Both the position numbers and the translations under genes were made by a program. A stretch of DNA of 35,460 nt from Mediterranea sp. (in: CFB group bacteria) (GTDB lineage: Bacteria; Bacteroidota; Bacteroidia; Bacteroidales; Bacteroidaceae): positions 1 to 35,460 of the forward strand of contig JAIRNG010000118.1 of the NCBI GenBank assembly GCA_031258135.1. The letters are read 5' to 3'. Below are positions 24,360 through 33,317 of the stretch, piece by piece (position 1 is the first letter of the stretch; every line of letters starts with the position of its first letter). Below the pieces are notes generated by a model, which saw only the letters and a list, made by a program, of their open reading frames with translations, did not search any database and was not told the DNA's origin.

Positions 24360-25447
24360 GTTCCCAGACAGACAGATGGCCTGCGGACGGGGAATATCCG
24401 GGCGATATGGATATGGAACCCGACGATACGGAACCCGAAGGCGAAGCCGGGCGTTACGAGCATTTCCGCGTGGTTGCGGACAAGGGTCAGGCCGCGATGC
24501 GGGTGGACAAGTATCTGTCCGACCGTATGGTCAACGCATCGCGCAGCCGGATACAGAAGGCGGCCGAAGCGGGATGCATCCTGGCCAACGGCCAACCGGT
24601 CAGGAGTAGCTATCAGGTGAAACCGTCGGATGTCATTACGCTGGTAATGGATCGTCCGCGCTATGATCACGAGGTCATCCCCGAAGATATCCCCTTGGAT
24701 ATGGTGTATGAGGACGATACGCTGATGGTGATCGACAAGCCTGCGGGGCTTGTTGTGCACCCCGGACACGGAAACTACACGGGAACGCTGGTCAACGCCA
24801 TAGCCTGGCATCTGAAAGATGACCCCGGCTATGACGCGAACGACCCGCATGTCGGGTTGGTACACCGGATCGACAAGGATACCTCCGGGCTTCTGGTCGT
24901 AGCCAAGACCCCCGGCGCCAAGACCGCACTGGGACTGCAGTTCTACAACAAGACCACCCGCCGCCGCTATCAGGCGCTGGTCTGGGGAATCATGGAAAAC
25001 GACGAGGGAACGGTCACGGGCAACATTGCCCGTCATCCGAAAGACCGGATGCAAATGGCGGTGTTCTCCGATCCGGCAATCGGGAAGCCTGCCGTAACCC
25101 ATTACCGCGTCATCGAGCGCATCGGTTATGTGACGCGGGTGGAGTGTGTGCTCGAGACCGGACGCACGCACCAGATCAGGGTTCACATGAAGTCCATCGG
25201 GCATGTACTGTTCAACGACGAACGCTATGGCGGCCATGAGATACTCAAGGGAACGCCGTTCAATAAATACAGGCAATTCGTACTCAACTGTTTCGACAGT
25301 TGTCCCAGGCAGGCGCTGCACGCCATGACCCTGGGATTCAGGCATCCGGTCACCGGCGGGGAGATGGACTTTACGTCGCCCCTGCCTGCGGACATGAGGT
25401 TGCTCATCGACAAGTGGAAAAGTTATATTAATAATAGAAGCCAATGA
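24350..25447 (+). CDS. rluD: RluD-type 23S rRNA pseudouridine synthase
   Basis: This enzyme makes pseudouridine in helix 69 of 23S rRNA (by family). The 365-residue protein has an acidic N-terminal extension of about 35 residues, then an S4 domain (MRVDKYLSDRMVNASRSRIQ). The RluA-class catalytic motif is VHRIDKDTSGLLVVAK with the nucleophile D175, and later VLETGRTHQIRVHM. It overlaps both neighbours, the PASTA gene by 10 bp and ddl by 4 bp, so all three are translationally coupled. RluD rather than RluC or RluA is inferred from overall layout and context. Confidence 0.9.
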   Translation: MALSSQTDRWPADGEYPGDMDMEPDDTEPEGEAGRYEHFRVVADKGQAAMRVDKYLSDRMVNASRSRIQKAAEAGCILANGQPVRSSYQVKPSDVITLVMDRPRYDHEVIPEDIPLDMVYEDDTLMVIDKPAGLVVHPGHGNYTGTLVNAIAWHLKDDPGYDANDPHVGLVHRIDKDTSGLLVVAKTPGAKTALGLQFYNKTTRRRYQALVWGIMENDEGTVTGNIARHPKDRMQMAVFSDPAIGKPAVTHYRVIERIGYVTRVECVLETGRTHQIRVHMKSIGHVLFNDERYGGHEILKGTPFNKYRQFVLNCFDSCPRQALHAMTLGFRHPVTGGEMDFTSPLPADMRLLIDKWKSYINNRSQ

Positions 25448-26436
25448 GAAAATCAGTTGCAATTGTGGCGGGAGGCAATTCTTCCGAACGGCCTGTTTCC
25501 CTGCTTAGCGCAGAAGGCCTTTACTCCTTTATCGACAAGGAGAAGTATGAAGTATATATAGTAGAGATCGTGGGACTCCGGTGGACCGTGCGTCTGCCTG
25601 AGGGGGAGACGGCGCCCGTTGACCGCAGCGATTTCAGCTTTATGTACAAGGATAAACGGGTGAAGTTCGACTTCGCCTATATCACTATTCATGGTGCGCC
25701 CGGCGAGGACGGGACGTTACAGGGCTATTTCGAGATGACGGGCATGCCTTATTCCGGTTGTGGAGTGCTGGCTTCCGCATTGACAAATAACAAGTATATC
25801 TGCAACCACTTCCTGAAGATATTCTTTGTAACCTCCCCCATTTCGGTCATGCTCGGGCGCGGTTACAAGATACCGAACAGGATCATTCTCAGCGATGTCC
25901 GGCTGCCGTGCATCGTCAAGCCCAACCTGGGAGGGTCGAGCTTCGGGATATCCAAGGTCAATCGTGCGCACCAGCTGCAACCGGCCATCCGCAAGGCGTT
26001 CAGGGAATCGGACGAGGTGATCATCGAAGAGTTCCTGACGGGAACGGAGGTGACCTGCGGCAGCTACTGGACGAAAAAGGGGGGAATGGTATTCCCGGTG
26101 ACTGAGATCGTTACGGACAATGAGTTCTTCGATTACGATGCCAAGTATAACGGGCAGTCGCAGGAAATCACCCCCGCCCGTATCGATGAGAAACTGACCA
26201 AGTCCGTGCAGTCCATTACGCAGGACGTTTGCCATCTCGTGGGTTGCCTGGGTTTTGTCCGTGCGGACTACATCATCACCAAGGAAAACCGGATCTATCT
26301 GCTGGAGTTGAACACCAACCCCGGAATGACCGAGGAAAGCATTATCCCCAAGCAGGTGCGCGCTGCCGGACTGGACATGAAGAAGATACTTACAGAGATA
26401 ATAGAAGATAAGATCAGTATTAACATTAACAAATGA
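25444..26436 (+). CDS. ddl: D-alanine--D-alanine ligase
   Basis: Ddl makes the D-Ala-D-Ala dipeptide for peptidoglycan precursors. The 330-residue ATP-grasp enzyme shows the N-terminal GGNSSERPVSLLSA, HGAPGEDGTLQG, KPNLGGSSFGI (ATP-binding loop), EEFLTGTEVTCG, the omega-loop segment FFDYDAKYNGQSQEITPARI and ELNTNPGMTEESIIP. The DYxAKY segment resembles normal D-Ala-D-Ala ligases rather than D-Ala-D-Lac ligases. It overlaps rluD by 4 bp and is followed 4 bp later by the acyltransferase. Confidence 0.95.
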   Translation: MRKSVAIVAGGNSSERPVSLLSAEGLYSFIDKEKYEVYIVEIVGLRWTVRLPEGETAPVDRSDFSFMYKDKRVKFDFAYITIHGAPGEDGTLQGYFEMTGMPYSGCGVLASALTNNKYICNHFLKIFFVTSPISVMLGRGYKIPNRIILSDVRLPCIVKPNLGGSSFGISKVNRAHQLQPAIRKAFRESDEVIIEEFLTGTEVTCGSYWTKKGGMVFPVTEIVTDNEFFDYDAKYNGQSQEITPARIDEKLTKSVQSITQDVCHLVGCLGFVRADYIITKENRIYLLELNTNPGMTEESIIPKQVRAAGLDMKKILTEIIEDKISININK

Positions 26437-26440
26437 ATTT

Positions 26441-27601
26441 ATGAGTGTAGCAGAATTCGACGACATTCGTCCTTATGATGACGAAGAAGTGGGTCGGGTA
26501 GTTGAAGAACTGATTGCCGACCGGGCCTTCAAGCCCATTGTGAAGATGGCTTTTCCGGAGCTGACCTTTAGAGAGATAAAGAAGAAGATGCTCGGTTGCA
26601 AGACGAAGAGGGACTTCCAGGAGAACTTCAGTTGCCCGTTCCTGTGGAAGATCGCCCGCAACTGCACCGATGGACTCACACTCGACCATTCGGCGGTGGA
26701 AGACAAGACGAAAGCCTATACCTACGTATCGAACCACCGGGACATCGTCCTGGACGCCGCCTTCCTCTCCATCCTGCTGATGAAGGAGGGAATGGATTCG
26801 GTGGAGAATGCGGTTGGCAATAACCTCATTATCTCCCCGTGGATAATGAACGTGATGAAGCTGAACAAGAGCTTCATTGTCCGGCGATCGCTCAACCTGC
26901 GCGAAGTGAAGCCCGAGGCCGAACGCCTGTCGCGTTACATCCACCACACCATAACCGACAAGAAGCAGTCGGTATGGATAGCCCACCGGGAAGGACGCGC
27001 CAAGGACGCCGACGACCGCACGCAGGAAAGCGTGCTCAAGATGCTCGCCATGGGTGGCAAAGGCGATGTGATAGACCGGTTGATGGCGCTCAACATCGTA
27101 CCCATGTCGATCTCCTACGAGTACGACCCCTGCGATCACCTCAAAGCCCAGGAGATACAGTTCGTGCGGGACATCCCGAACTACAAAAAGTTCTTTATGA
27201 ATGACGTCAACAGTATGGTAGCCGGCATTGTGGGCTATAAAGGACATGTTCACATACAGATGGCCCCCTGCCTGAACGATGAACTCGCGGCGCTGGACCG
27301 CTCGTTGCCCAAGACGGAACTTTACCGGCAGATCGCCCAGCTGATCGACAGGCACATTCACCGGAACTACCGGATGTATCCGTGCAACTATATGGCTCAC
27401 GACATGCTTCTGAACAAAGAGACCTATCCGTTCCACTATAACAAAGAAGATGAATACGGCTTTGACTGGTATATCGACAACCAGATAGAAAAACTCTTCA
27501 TGCCCAGTAAAGACGCTCCTTTCCTGCGCGAAACGATGCTGCAGATGTACACTAACCTGTTGAAGAACCATCAGGCAGCCTGGGAAGAAGATGGCGAGTG
27601 A
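26441..27601 (+). CDS. PlsC-type glycerol-phosphate acyltransferase
   Basis: This 386-residue acyltransferase has the acceptor motif region YVSNHRDIVLDAAFL and the later IAHREGRAKD, which fits the FxxEGxR block of PlsC-like enzymes. H99 and D105 are separated by five residues rather than the canonical four, though D101 also follows the histidine closely; this appears to be a variant of the Bacteroidetes subgroup. The protein lacks clear membrane helices. The likely role is 1-acyl-glycerol-3-phosphate or related acylation in phospholipid or aminolipid synthesis. It is the last gene of the cluster and is followed by a strong terminator. Confidence 0.82.
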   Translation: MSVAEFDDIRPYDDEEVGRVVEELIADRAFKPIVKMAFPELTFREIKKKMLGCKTKRDFQENFSCPFLWKIARNCTDGLTLDHSAVEDKTKAYTYVSNHRDIVLDAAFLSILLMKEGMDSVENAVGNNLIISPWIMNVMKLNKSFIVRRSLNLREVKPEAERLSRYIHHTITDKKQSVWIAHREGRAKDADDRTQESVLKMLAMGGKGDVIDRLMALNIVPMSISYEYDPCDHLKAQEIQFVRDIPNYKKFFMNDVNSMVAGIVGYKGHVHIQMAPCLNDELAALDRSLPKTELYRQIAQLIDRHIHRNYRMYPCNYMAHDMLLNKETYPFHYNKEDEYGFDWYIDNQIEKLFMPSKDAPFLRETMLQMYTNLLKNHQAAWEEDGE

Positions 27602-27636
27602 TCGTGAAAAGGCCGGAAGGCTTACATTATGACATC

Positions 27637-27666
27637 AAAAGGCCGTGTATGCTTACACGGCCTTTT
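27637..27666. terminator. strong intrinsic terminator after the ddl-acyltransferase operon
   Basis: AAAAGGCCGTGTA-TGCT-TACACGGCCTTTT is a perfect 13-bp stem with a 4-nt loop and a T-tail built into the stem. It lies 36 bp beyond the acyltransferase stop and could work in both directions. Confidence 0.9.
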
Positions 27667-27722
27667 CTATGCGACGACCTTCTGCGTGTGATTATCTGTT
27701 AAAAACCTGTTAATTAACCTTT

Positions 27723-27889
27723 CGCGGCCACCGGTGCTTAACTCCGCGGCCGCCGAGTCCTGGCTCTGCGGCCGTCAAGTCGTGACTCCGCGGCCGTCAA
27801 GTCGTGACTTCGCGGCCGCCGACTCGTGACTTCGCGGCCGCCAACCCACGACTTCGCGGCCGCCGAGTTTCGACCTTGCGGCCACGAAG
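27723..27889. repeat. 22-bp GC-rich minisatellite, about eight units
   Basis: Units start at 27723, 27745, 27767, 27789, 27811, 27833, 27855 and 27877, a strict 22-bp period. Each has the palindromic core GCGGCCGC or a one-base variant, followed by (for most) AAGTCGTGACTT-like sequence. Because 22 is not a multiple of three, a coding role is unlikely. Confidence 0.9.
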
Positions 27890-28267
27890 ATAGCAATACC
27901 CCCCTTTTTCGTCATTTTCAACGCTGGTTGTGCAAAAAAGCCGATCGTTTTTAAACTGACAATATACCAACGGATCAGTCGTAACTACTTCGTTGATGTA
28001 GTCATATCCTGTTCGTCGTGAACAAAATGCTCGTCTTTCCTTCTTCCGGCTATCTGTTTGAAATTTCAAAACGCCTTTCTTTCGCGTTCTTTTCCATCAC
28101 CCCGCCCATCGGCCGGAAAGAATCCAATCTGGGAGCGTTTCATTATCATTGTGTCGGAAGTGACAAAATGCTATATTCCATATCCGCCCTGGAGCAAATC
28201 TGTAAGGCCACACGTCCGGCGCCGTATATTTTTCCGTACGATGTGTTCTTATTCAATAAATAATCCC
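27890..28267. other. intergenic stretch without a recognised gene
   Basis: Two overlapping open frames exist here (minus strand 27797-28069; plus strand 28018-28263). Neither shows a recognisable domain, promoter or ribosome-binding site. The minus-strand one runs into the minisatellite. I see no RNA gene or further repeat. Confidence 0.5.
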
Positions 28268-28275
28268 TATTTTTG
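28268..28275 (+). promoter_or_regulatory. -7 box of the glycogen synthase gene
   Basis: TATTTTTG matches TAnnTTTG, 31 bp before the ATG at 28307. It shows that the in-frame open stretch from 28058 is untranslated. Confidence 0.6.
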
Positions 28276-28306
28276 CAGCTCAACAATAAAGAGTTTTAAA
28301 CAATAT

Positions 28307-29989
28307 ATGGCTAACGAGCGGTTAACTCCCGATTACATATTTGAAACCAGTTGGGAAGTCTGTAATAAAGTCGGAGGTATATATACGGTTCTGTCCACCA
28401 GGGCGAACACATTGCAGGCAAATTTTCGCGACAGGTTATTCTTTATCGGCCCGGACATCTGGAAAGGGAAAGACAACCCCCTGTTCATCGAATCGGACAG
28501 CCTGTATGCAGAATGGAAAGCCTGTGCGTTGGCCAAATCCGGACTTCCCGTCAGAGTCGGACGCTGGAACATTCCGGGGAATCCCGTCGTTATCCTGGTC
28601 GACTTCCGGCCCTTTTTTGAAATCAGGAACAGAATATATACTCAGGCCTGGGAACACTATCAGGTGGACTCGTTGCACGCTTATGGCGATTATGACGAAG
28701 CGTCCATGTTCTCCTATGCGGCCGGAAAGGTGGTAAAGAGCTTCTATCTGCACAACCTGACCCGCAACGACAAAGTGGTATACCATGCTCACGAATGGAT
28801 GACGGGACTGGGTGCGCTCTACCTGCAAATCAATGTGCCTGAGATTGCCACGCTGTTTACTACGCACGCCACATCCATCGGACGTTCCATAGCCGGGAAC
28901 GGCAAGCCCCTGTATGACTATCTGTTTGCCTATAACGGCGACCGGATGGCGGAGGAGCTGAACATGCAATCGAAACATTCCATAGAGAAACAAACCGCGC
29001 ATTATGCGGATTGTTTTACTACGGTGAGCGAAATCACCAACAGGGAGTGCGGGCAGTTGCTGGATAAAGCGGCCGACGTCATCCTGATGAACGGTTTTGA
29101 AGACGGCTTCATACCTAAAGGCCGCGTTTTCGCGGGAAAACGGAAAAGAGCGCGTACGGCGATGCTGCAGGTAGCGAATAAGCTGCTGGGTACGGACTGG
29201 GGCGATGATACGCTGATTGTAGGCGTCAGCGGCCGCTACGAGTTTAAGAATAAGGGAATCGATCTCTTTCTGGAGTCGTTGAACCGTTTGCGGAAAGCCG
29301 GAAACCTGAACAGGAATGTACTGGCGTTTATTAATGTACCGGCGTGGGCGGGCGATGCGCGTGAAGACCTGAAAGCGCGCCTGAGAAGCAACGACAGGTT
29401 CGCAACTCCCTTGGAGATGCCGTTCCTGACCCACTGGCTGAACGATATGGAACACGATCAGATATTGAACCGGATGCGCTGCCTGGGCATGAACAATCAG
29501 CCGGGTGAGAAAGTGAAAGTTGTCTTTGCCCCCTGTTACTTAGACGGTAAGGACGGCATATTCAATAAAGAATACTATGACCTGCTGTTGGGACAGGACC
29601 TGAGCGTCTACCCCTCTTACTACGAGCCATGGGGATACACCCCTCTGGAAAGTGTGGCGTTCCGCGTGCCGACCGTGACAACAGACCTGACGGGATTCGG
29701 ATTGTGGGTGAAGGGCCTGAGTCGCCAGCGCGGCATCGGAGATGGGGTGGAAGTCCTGCACCGGACGGACAACAACTACTTTGAGGTGGCCGATGGAATC
29801 AAAGATACCATTTCCTTCTATGCCGCTTCGACGGACGAAGAAGTGAAGAGGATGCGGAAACGCGCTTCGGAAGTAGCCGGACGGGCGCTTTGGAAGTATT
29901 TTATCGAATATTATTATGAGGCTTATGATATGGCGCTGCGTAATGCGGAAAAGCGTTTGAACGAATTAGGTATTCATGCGAATCAGTAG
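28307..29989 (+). CDS. glycogen synthase, eukaryote-type (GT3-like)
   Basis: This enzyme extends alpha-1,4-glucan from a nucleotide sugar. The start MANERLTPDYIF leads into FETSWEVCNKVGGIYTVLST, which resembles the N-terminus of animal and fungal GT3 synthases (WEVANKVGGIYTV) more than bacterial GlgA. Further motifs are HAHEWMTGLGALYL, TTVSEIT and, at the C-terminal catalytic site, YEPWGYTPLESVAF. The frame extends 83 codons upstream, but the promoter box and family N-terminus fix the ATG at 28307 (560 residues). The alpha-glucan phosphorylase gene follows 37 bp later, pairing synthesis with breakdown. Bacteroidetes are known to carry this type; the donor (UDP- or ADP-glucose) is unknown here. 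Confidence 0.9.
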   Translation: MANERLTPDYIFETSWEVCNKVGGIYTVLSTRANTLQANFRDRLFFIGPDIWKGKDNPLFIESDSLYAEWKACALAKSGLPVRVGRWNIPGNPVVILVDFRPFFEIRNRIYTQAWEHYQVDSLHAYGDYDEASMFSYAAGKVVKSFYLHNLTRNDKVVYHAHEWMTGLGALYLQINVPEIATLFTTHATSIGRSIAGNGKPLYDYLFAYNGDRMAEELNMQSKHSIEKQTAHYADCFTTVSEITNRECGQLLDKAADVILMNGFEDGFIPKGRVFAGKRKRARTAMLQVANKLLGTDWGDDTLIVGVSGRYEFKNKGIDLFLESLNRLRKAGNLNRNVLAFINVPAWAGDAREDLKARLRSNDRFATPLEMPFLTHWLNDMEHDQILNRMRCLGMNNQPGEKVKVVFAPCYLDGKDGIFNKEYYDLLLGQDLSVYPSYYEPWGYTPLESVAFRVPTVTTDLTGFGLWVKGLSRQRGIGDGVEVLHRTDNNYFEVADGIKDTISFYAASTDEEVKRMRKRASEVAGRALWKYFIEYYYEAYDMALRNAEKRLNELGIHANQ

Positions 29990-30026
29990 TTAAGGAGTTA
30001 TTAATTAAAAGTAAACAGAAAGAGTT

Positions 30027-32591
30027 ATGAAGGTTAAAGTAAGTAATGCGAATACCCCGAATTGGAAAGACGTTATTGTAAAATCGACGGTTCCGGCGGA
30101 ATTGGAAAAGTTGGTCGAAGTATCACGTAATATTTGGTGGTCATGGAATTACGAAGCGACTGAGCTTTTTAAAGACCTGGACCCTGAACTGTGGAAAGAA
30201 TCGGGCCACAATCCGGTGCTTCTTCTTGAATGTATGAGCTATGAAAAGCTTGAATCGCTGTTAGAGGATAAAACGATCCTGAAAAGGATGAATGAGGTGT
30301 ATGCCAAGTTCAAGGACTATATGGATGTGAAACCTGATGCGACCCGTCCGTCTGTGGCATACTTCAGTATGGAATACGGTCTGACCAGCGTATTGAAAAT
30401 ATATTCGGGCGGTTTGGGCGTATTGGCCGGAGACTACCTGAAAGAAGCGTCGGACAGTAATGTGGATTTGTGTGCGGTGGGATTCCTGTACCGTTACGGA
30501 TATTTTACCCAATCGCTTGCTATCGATGGCCAGCAGATCGCCAATTATGAAGCGCAGAACTTCGGCCAGTTGCCTATTGATAAGGTGATGGGCGCCGACG
30601 GCCAGCAGCTTGTGGTGAAGGTTCCCTATATGGACTATTTCGTATCTGCCTACGTATGGAAGGTAAATGTCGGACGTATCACGTTGTACCTGCTGGATAC
30701 GGACAATGAGTTCAACAGCGAGTTTGACCGTCCGATCACCCACCAGCTTTATGGCGGTGACTGGGAGAACCGCCTGAAACAGGAAATCCTGTTAGGTATC
30801 GGCGGTATGCTGACGCTACAGGCGTTGGATATCCGGAAGGATGTGTACCACTGTAATGAAGGTCATGCCGCGCTGATTAACGTACAACGTATCTGCGACT
30901 ATGTAAAGACAGGTATGACTTATGGCGAAGCCGTTGAACTGGTGCGCGCTTCTTCCCTGTATACCGTACACACTCCCGTTCCTGCCGGACATGATTACTT
31001 CGACGAATCGTTGTTTGGAAAATATATGAGTGGATACCCGCAGAAGATGGGCATTACATGGGATGACCTGATGGGCCTGGGACGTACGGACCCGGAAGAT
31101 AAAAACGAACGTTTCTGTATGTCTACATTTGCCTGCAACACTTCTCAGGAAGTAAACGGTGTGAGCTGGTTGCATGGAAAGGTGTCCCAGGAGATGTTCT
31201 CTTCCATCTGGAGAGGCTATTTCCCTGAAGAAAGCCACGTGGGTTATGTGACCAATGGCGTACATTTCCCGACATGGAGCGCCACAGAGTGGAAACAGCT
31301 GTATGGCAAGTACTTCAGTGAAAACTTTATGTCCGACCAGTCCAATCCCCAGATATGGGAAGCCATTTATGATGTGGCCGATGAAGAGATATGGAAGACC
31401 CGTCAGGCCATGAAGAACAAGCTCGTCGATTATATCCGTAAACAGTTCCGTGAATCATGGCTGAAGAACCAGGGTGACCCTTCGCGTATCGTATCGCTGA
31501 TGGATAAGATCAATCCGAATGCGCTGTTAATCGGTTTCGGCCGCCGTTTTGCCACATACAAGCGCGCCCATCTGTTGTTTACAGACCTGGAGCGTCTGGC
31601 AGGCATTGTAAACAATCCGAATTATCCGGTACAGTTCCTGTTTACAGGTAAAGCTCACCCGCATGACGGAGCGGGACAGGGCCTAATCAAGAGGATTATC
31701 GAGGTTTCCCGTCGTCCGGAGTTCCTGGGTAAGATCATCTTCCTGGAAAACTACGATATGCAGTTGGCGCGTCGTCTGGTCAGCGGGGTAGACATCTGGC
31801 TGAACACGCCGACACGCCCGTTGGAAGCATCGGGTACATCAGGCGAAAAGGCATTGATGAACGGCGTATTGAACTTCTCCGTGCTCGACGGATGGTGGTT
31901 GGAAGGATACCGCGAAAATGCGGGATGGGCGTTGACCGAAAAGCGTACGTATCAGAATCAGGAACATCAGGATCAGTTGGATGCGGCTACTATCTACAGC
32001 CTTCTGGAAACGGAGATCCTGCCGCTGTACTATGACCGCAATGAGAAAGGACTTCCCGAAGGATGGATCAAATATGTTAAGAACTCCATTGCCCGGATAG
32101 CTCCTCATTACACCATGAAACGTCAGTTGGACGACTATTACAATAAGTTCTACATAAAGCTGGCTCAACGTTTCAAACTGTTGTCTGCCAATGACAATGC
32201 GAAAGCAAAGGAAATTGCGGCATGGAAAGAAGACGTGGTTGCGAAATGGGATTCTATTGAGGTCGTTTCTTCCGAAAAGGTGGAAGAACTGACGAATGGC
32301 TCGATTGAAAGCGGAAGAGAATATACCATTACTTATGTGATTGACGAAAGAGGGTTGAACGATGCTGTCGGTATGGAACTGGTCACTACATATACAACTC
32401 CCGAGGGCAAACAACATGTCTATTCCGTAGAGCCGTTCAGCGTAATCAGGAGAGAAGGCAACCTGTACACGTTCCAGGTGAGACACAGCATCTCGAACGC
32501 AGGCAGCTTTAAGGTGGCATACCGCATGTTCCCCAGGAACACGGATATTCCTCACCGTCAGGACTTCTGCTACGTTCGCTGGTTCTATTGA
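30027..32591 (+). CDS. glgP: alpha-glucan (glycogen) phosphorylase, GT35
   Basis: This enzyme releases glucose-1-phosphate from the ends of glycogen or maltodextrin using pyridoxal phosphate. The 854-residue protein shows [58 protein letters not shown] and the PLP-lysine motif [14 protein letters not shown] (K608). It belongs to the alpha-glucan family phosphorylases common in Bacteroidetes, with a C-terminal beta-rich extension of about 130 residues ([19 protein letters not shown] onward). It is likely cotranscribed with the glycogen synthase. Confidence 0.95.
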   Translation: MKVKVSNANTPNWKDVIVKSTVPAELEKLVEVSRNIWWSWNYEATELFKDLDPELWKESGHNPVLLLECMSYEKLESLLEDKTILKRMNEVYAKFKDYMDVKPDATRPSVAYFSMEYGLTSVLKIYSGGLGVLAGDYLKEASDSNVDLCAVGFLYRYGYFTQSLAIDGQQIANYEAQNFGQLPIDKVMGADGQQLVVKVPYMDYFVSAYVWKVNVGRITLYLLDTDNEFNSEFDRPITHQLYGGDWENRLKQEILLGIGGMLTLQALDIRKDVYHCNEGHAALINVQRICDYVKTGMTYGEAVELVRASSLYTVHTPVPAGHDYFDESLFGKYMSGYPQKMGITWDDLMGLGRTDPEDKNERFCMSTFACNTSQEVNGVSWLHGKVSQEMFSSIWRGYFPEESHVGYVTNGVHFPTWSATEWKQLYGKYFSENFMSDQSNPQIWEAIYDVADEEIWKTRQAMKNKLVDYIRKQFRESWLKNQGDPSRIVSLMDKINPNALLIGFGRRFATYKRAHLLFTDLERLAGIVNNPNYPVQFLFTGKAHPHDGAGQGLIKRIIEVSRRPEFLGKIIFLENYDMQLARRLVSGVDIWLNTPTRPLEASGTSGEKALMNGVLNFSVLDGWWLEGYRENAGWALTEKRTYQNQEHQDQLDAATIYSLLETEILPLYYDRNEKGLPEGWIKYVKNSIARIAPHYTMKRQLDDYYNKFYIKLAQRFKLLSANDNAKAKEIAAWKEDVVAKWDSIEVVSSEKVEELTNGSIESGREYTITYVIDERGLNDAVGMELVTTYTTPEGKQHVYSVEPFSVIRREGNLYTFQVRHSISNAGSFKVAYRMFPRNTDIPHRQDFCYVRWFY

Positions 32592-32659
32592 TGAGGTGCA
32601 AGGTAACGGGAAGTTATCATAAGTCTGAAGGCTGTAGAAGAAAAAATCTGTCCGGAAGA

Positions 32660-32691
32660 TTTGCGTAGTCCGAAAGAACACTCTATATTTG
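32660..32691 (+). promoter_or_regulatory. tRNA-Ser promoter (both boxes)
   Basis: TTTG (32660-32663), a 20-bp spacer and TATATTTG (32684-32691) are a textbook Bacteroidales promoter, 30 bp before the tRNA. Confidence 0.85.
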
Positions 32692-32721
32692 CACCGCGTT
32701 CAAAGAGAATGTGTTTTTAAA

Positions 32722-32808
32722 GGAGGTTTGGGTGAGTGGCTGAAACCACCAGTTTGCTAAACTGACGTACGGGTAACTGTACCGCGAGTTCGAATCTCGC
32801 AGCCTCCG
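32722..32808 (+). tRNA. tRNA-Ser (GCU anticodon)
   Basis: The 7-bp acceptor stem GGAGGTT/AGCCTCC is followed by a D-arm (GGTGAGTGGCTGAAACC region) and an anticodon loop TTGCTAA with GCT at 32756-32758. There is a class II variable arm (GTAC-GGGTAACT-GTAC), a T-arm GCGAG-TTCGAAT-CTCGC and discriminator G. The CCA end is not encoded. The tRNA reads AGC/AGU serine codons. Confidence 0.95.
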
Positions 32809-32811
32809 CCG

Positions 32812-32852
32812 GAACGGGGCGTCCTGACCTGAAAGGACGCCCCGTTCTTTTT
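32812..32852 (+). terminator. tRNA-Ser intrinsic terminator
   Basis: GAACGGGGCGTCCT (32812-32825) pairs perfectly with 32834-32847 and is followed by TTTTT. It is 3 bp beyond the mature tRNA end. Confidence 0.92.
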
Positions 32853-33046
32853 GTATATTTGTGGTATAAGTCGGAAGGCCGGTCGTAGCGCCTTGCCGTC
32901 AGATATGGCCTGTACGGTCGTGCATGGTTATAAACCTTGACAAAACGCCCAAATCCTGTCAAGAGGAAAAATTGGTTTATTTTTGGTAATGGGGAAAGAT
33001 TTACGGGAATCCTTACAATTTCTGTTTTCGGAAGCCGCCGCCCGGA

Positions 33047-33172
33047 TTTTGCAGGCGGCTTTCTGATTTCTGCAGGCAGCTTTCTGAGTTTTGCAGGCAG
33101 CTTTCTGATTTTTGCAGGCAGCTTTTTGGATTTTGCAAGCAACTTTTTGGATTCTGCAGGCAGCTTTTTTGG
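33047..33172. repeat. 21-bp minisatellite, six units
   Basis: Six tandem units with consensus TTTTGCAGGCAGCTTTCTGAT start at 33047 and repeat every 21 bp. On the minus strand the frame gives a KKLPAKS-like seven-residue repeat, but that frame runs through the tRNA gene and is probably not translated. The rest of 32853-33317 holds only the terminator at 33195-33224. Confidence 0.88.
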
Positions 33173-33194
33173 GTTCACCCGACATCAATAACAA

Positions 33195-33224
33195 GAAAGA
33201 GGGTAGCTCCTGCCACCCTCTTTC
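33195..33224 (-). terminator. terminator of the AspT/YidE-type transporter gene
   Basis: GAAAGAGGGT (33195-33204) pairs with ACCCTCTTTC (33215-33224). On the minus strand it is followed by TTGTTATT. It lies about 95 bp after the transporter stop. Confidence 0.6.
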
Positions 33225-33317
33225 TCGTGTAATCTAATTCCAATATATGTTTAAGTAATGATACAAATGTACGACAAATAATTGACTTGTGCAATTATTC
33301 GGCGGCTTTTTTTTCGT

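Noticed and set aside
24197..25462. 421-residue minus-strand frame opposite rluD
   Set aside because: Antisense shadow of a GC-rich coding region; the plus strand carries clear pseudouridine synthase motifs.
27797..28069. Minus-strand 90-residue frame ending in the 22-bp minisatellite
   Set aside because: No recognisable domain, no promoter, and the C-terminal third is a repeat whose 22-bp period breaks frame.
28058..28306. N-terminal extension of glycogen synthase
   Set aside because: The TATTTTTG promoter box at 28268-28275 is inside it, and the family N-terminus begins at the ATG at 28307.
32717..33178. Minus-strand frame with KKLPAKS-like repeats
   Set aside because: It is the 21-bp minisatellite read as protein; the frame runs through the tRNA-Ser gene and its terminator, with no promoter.
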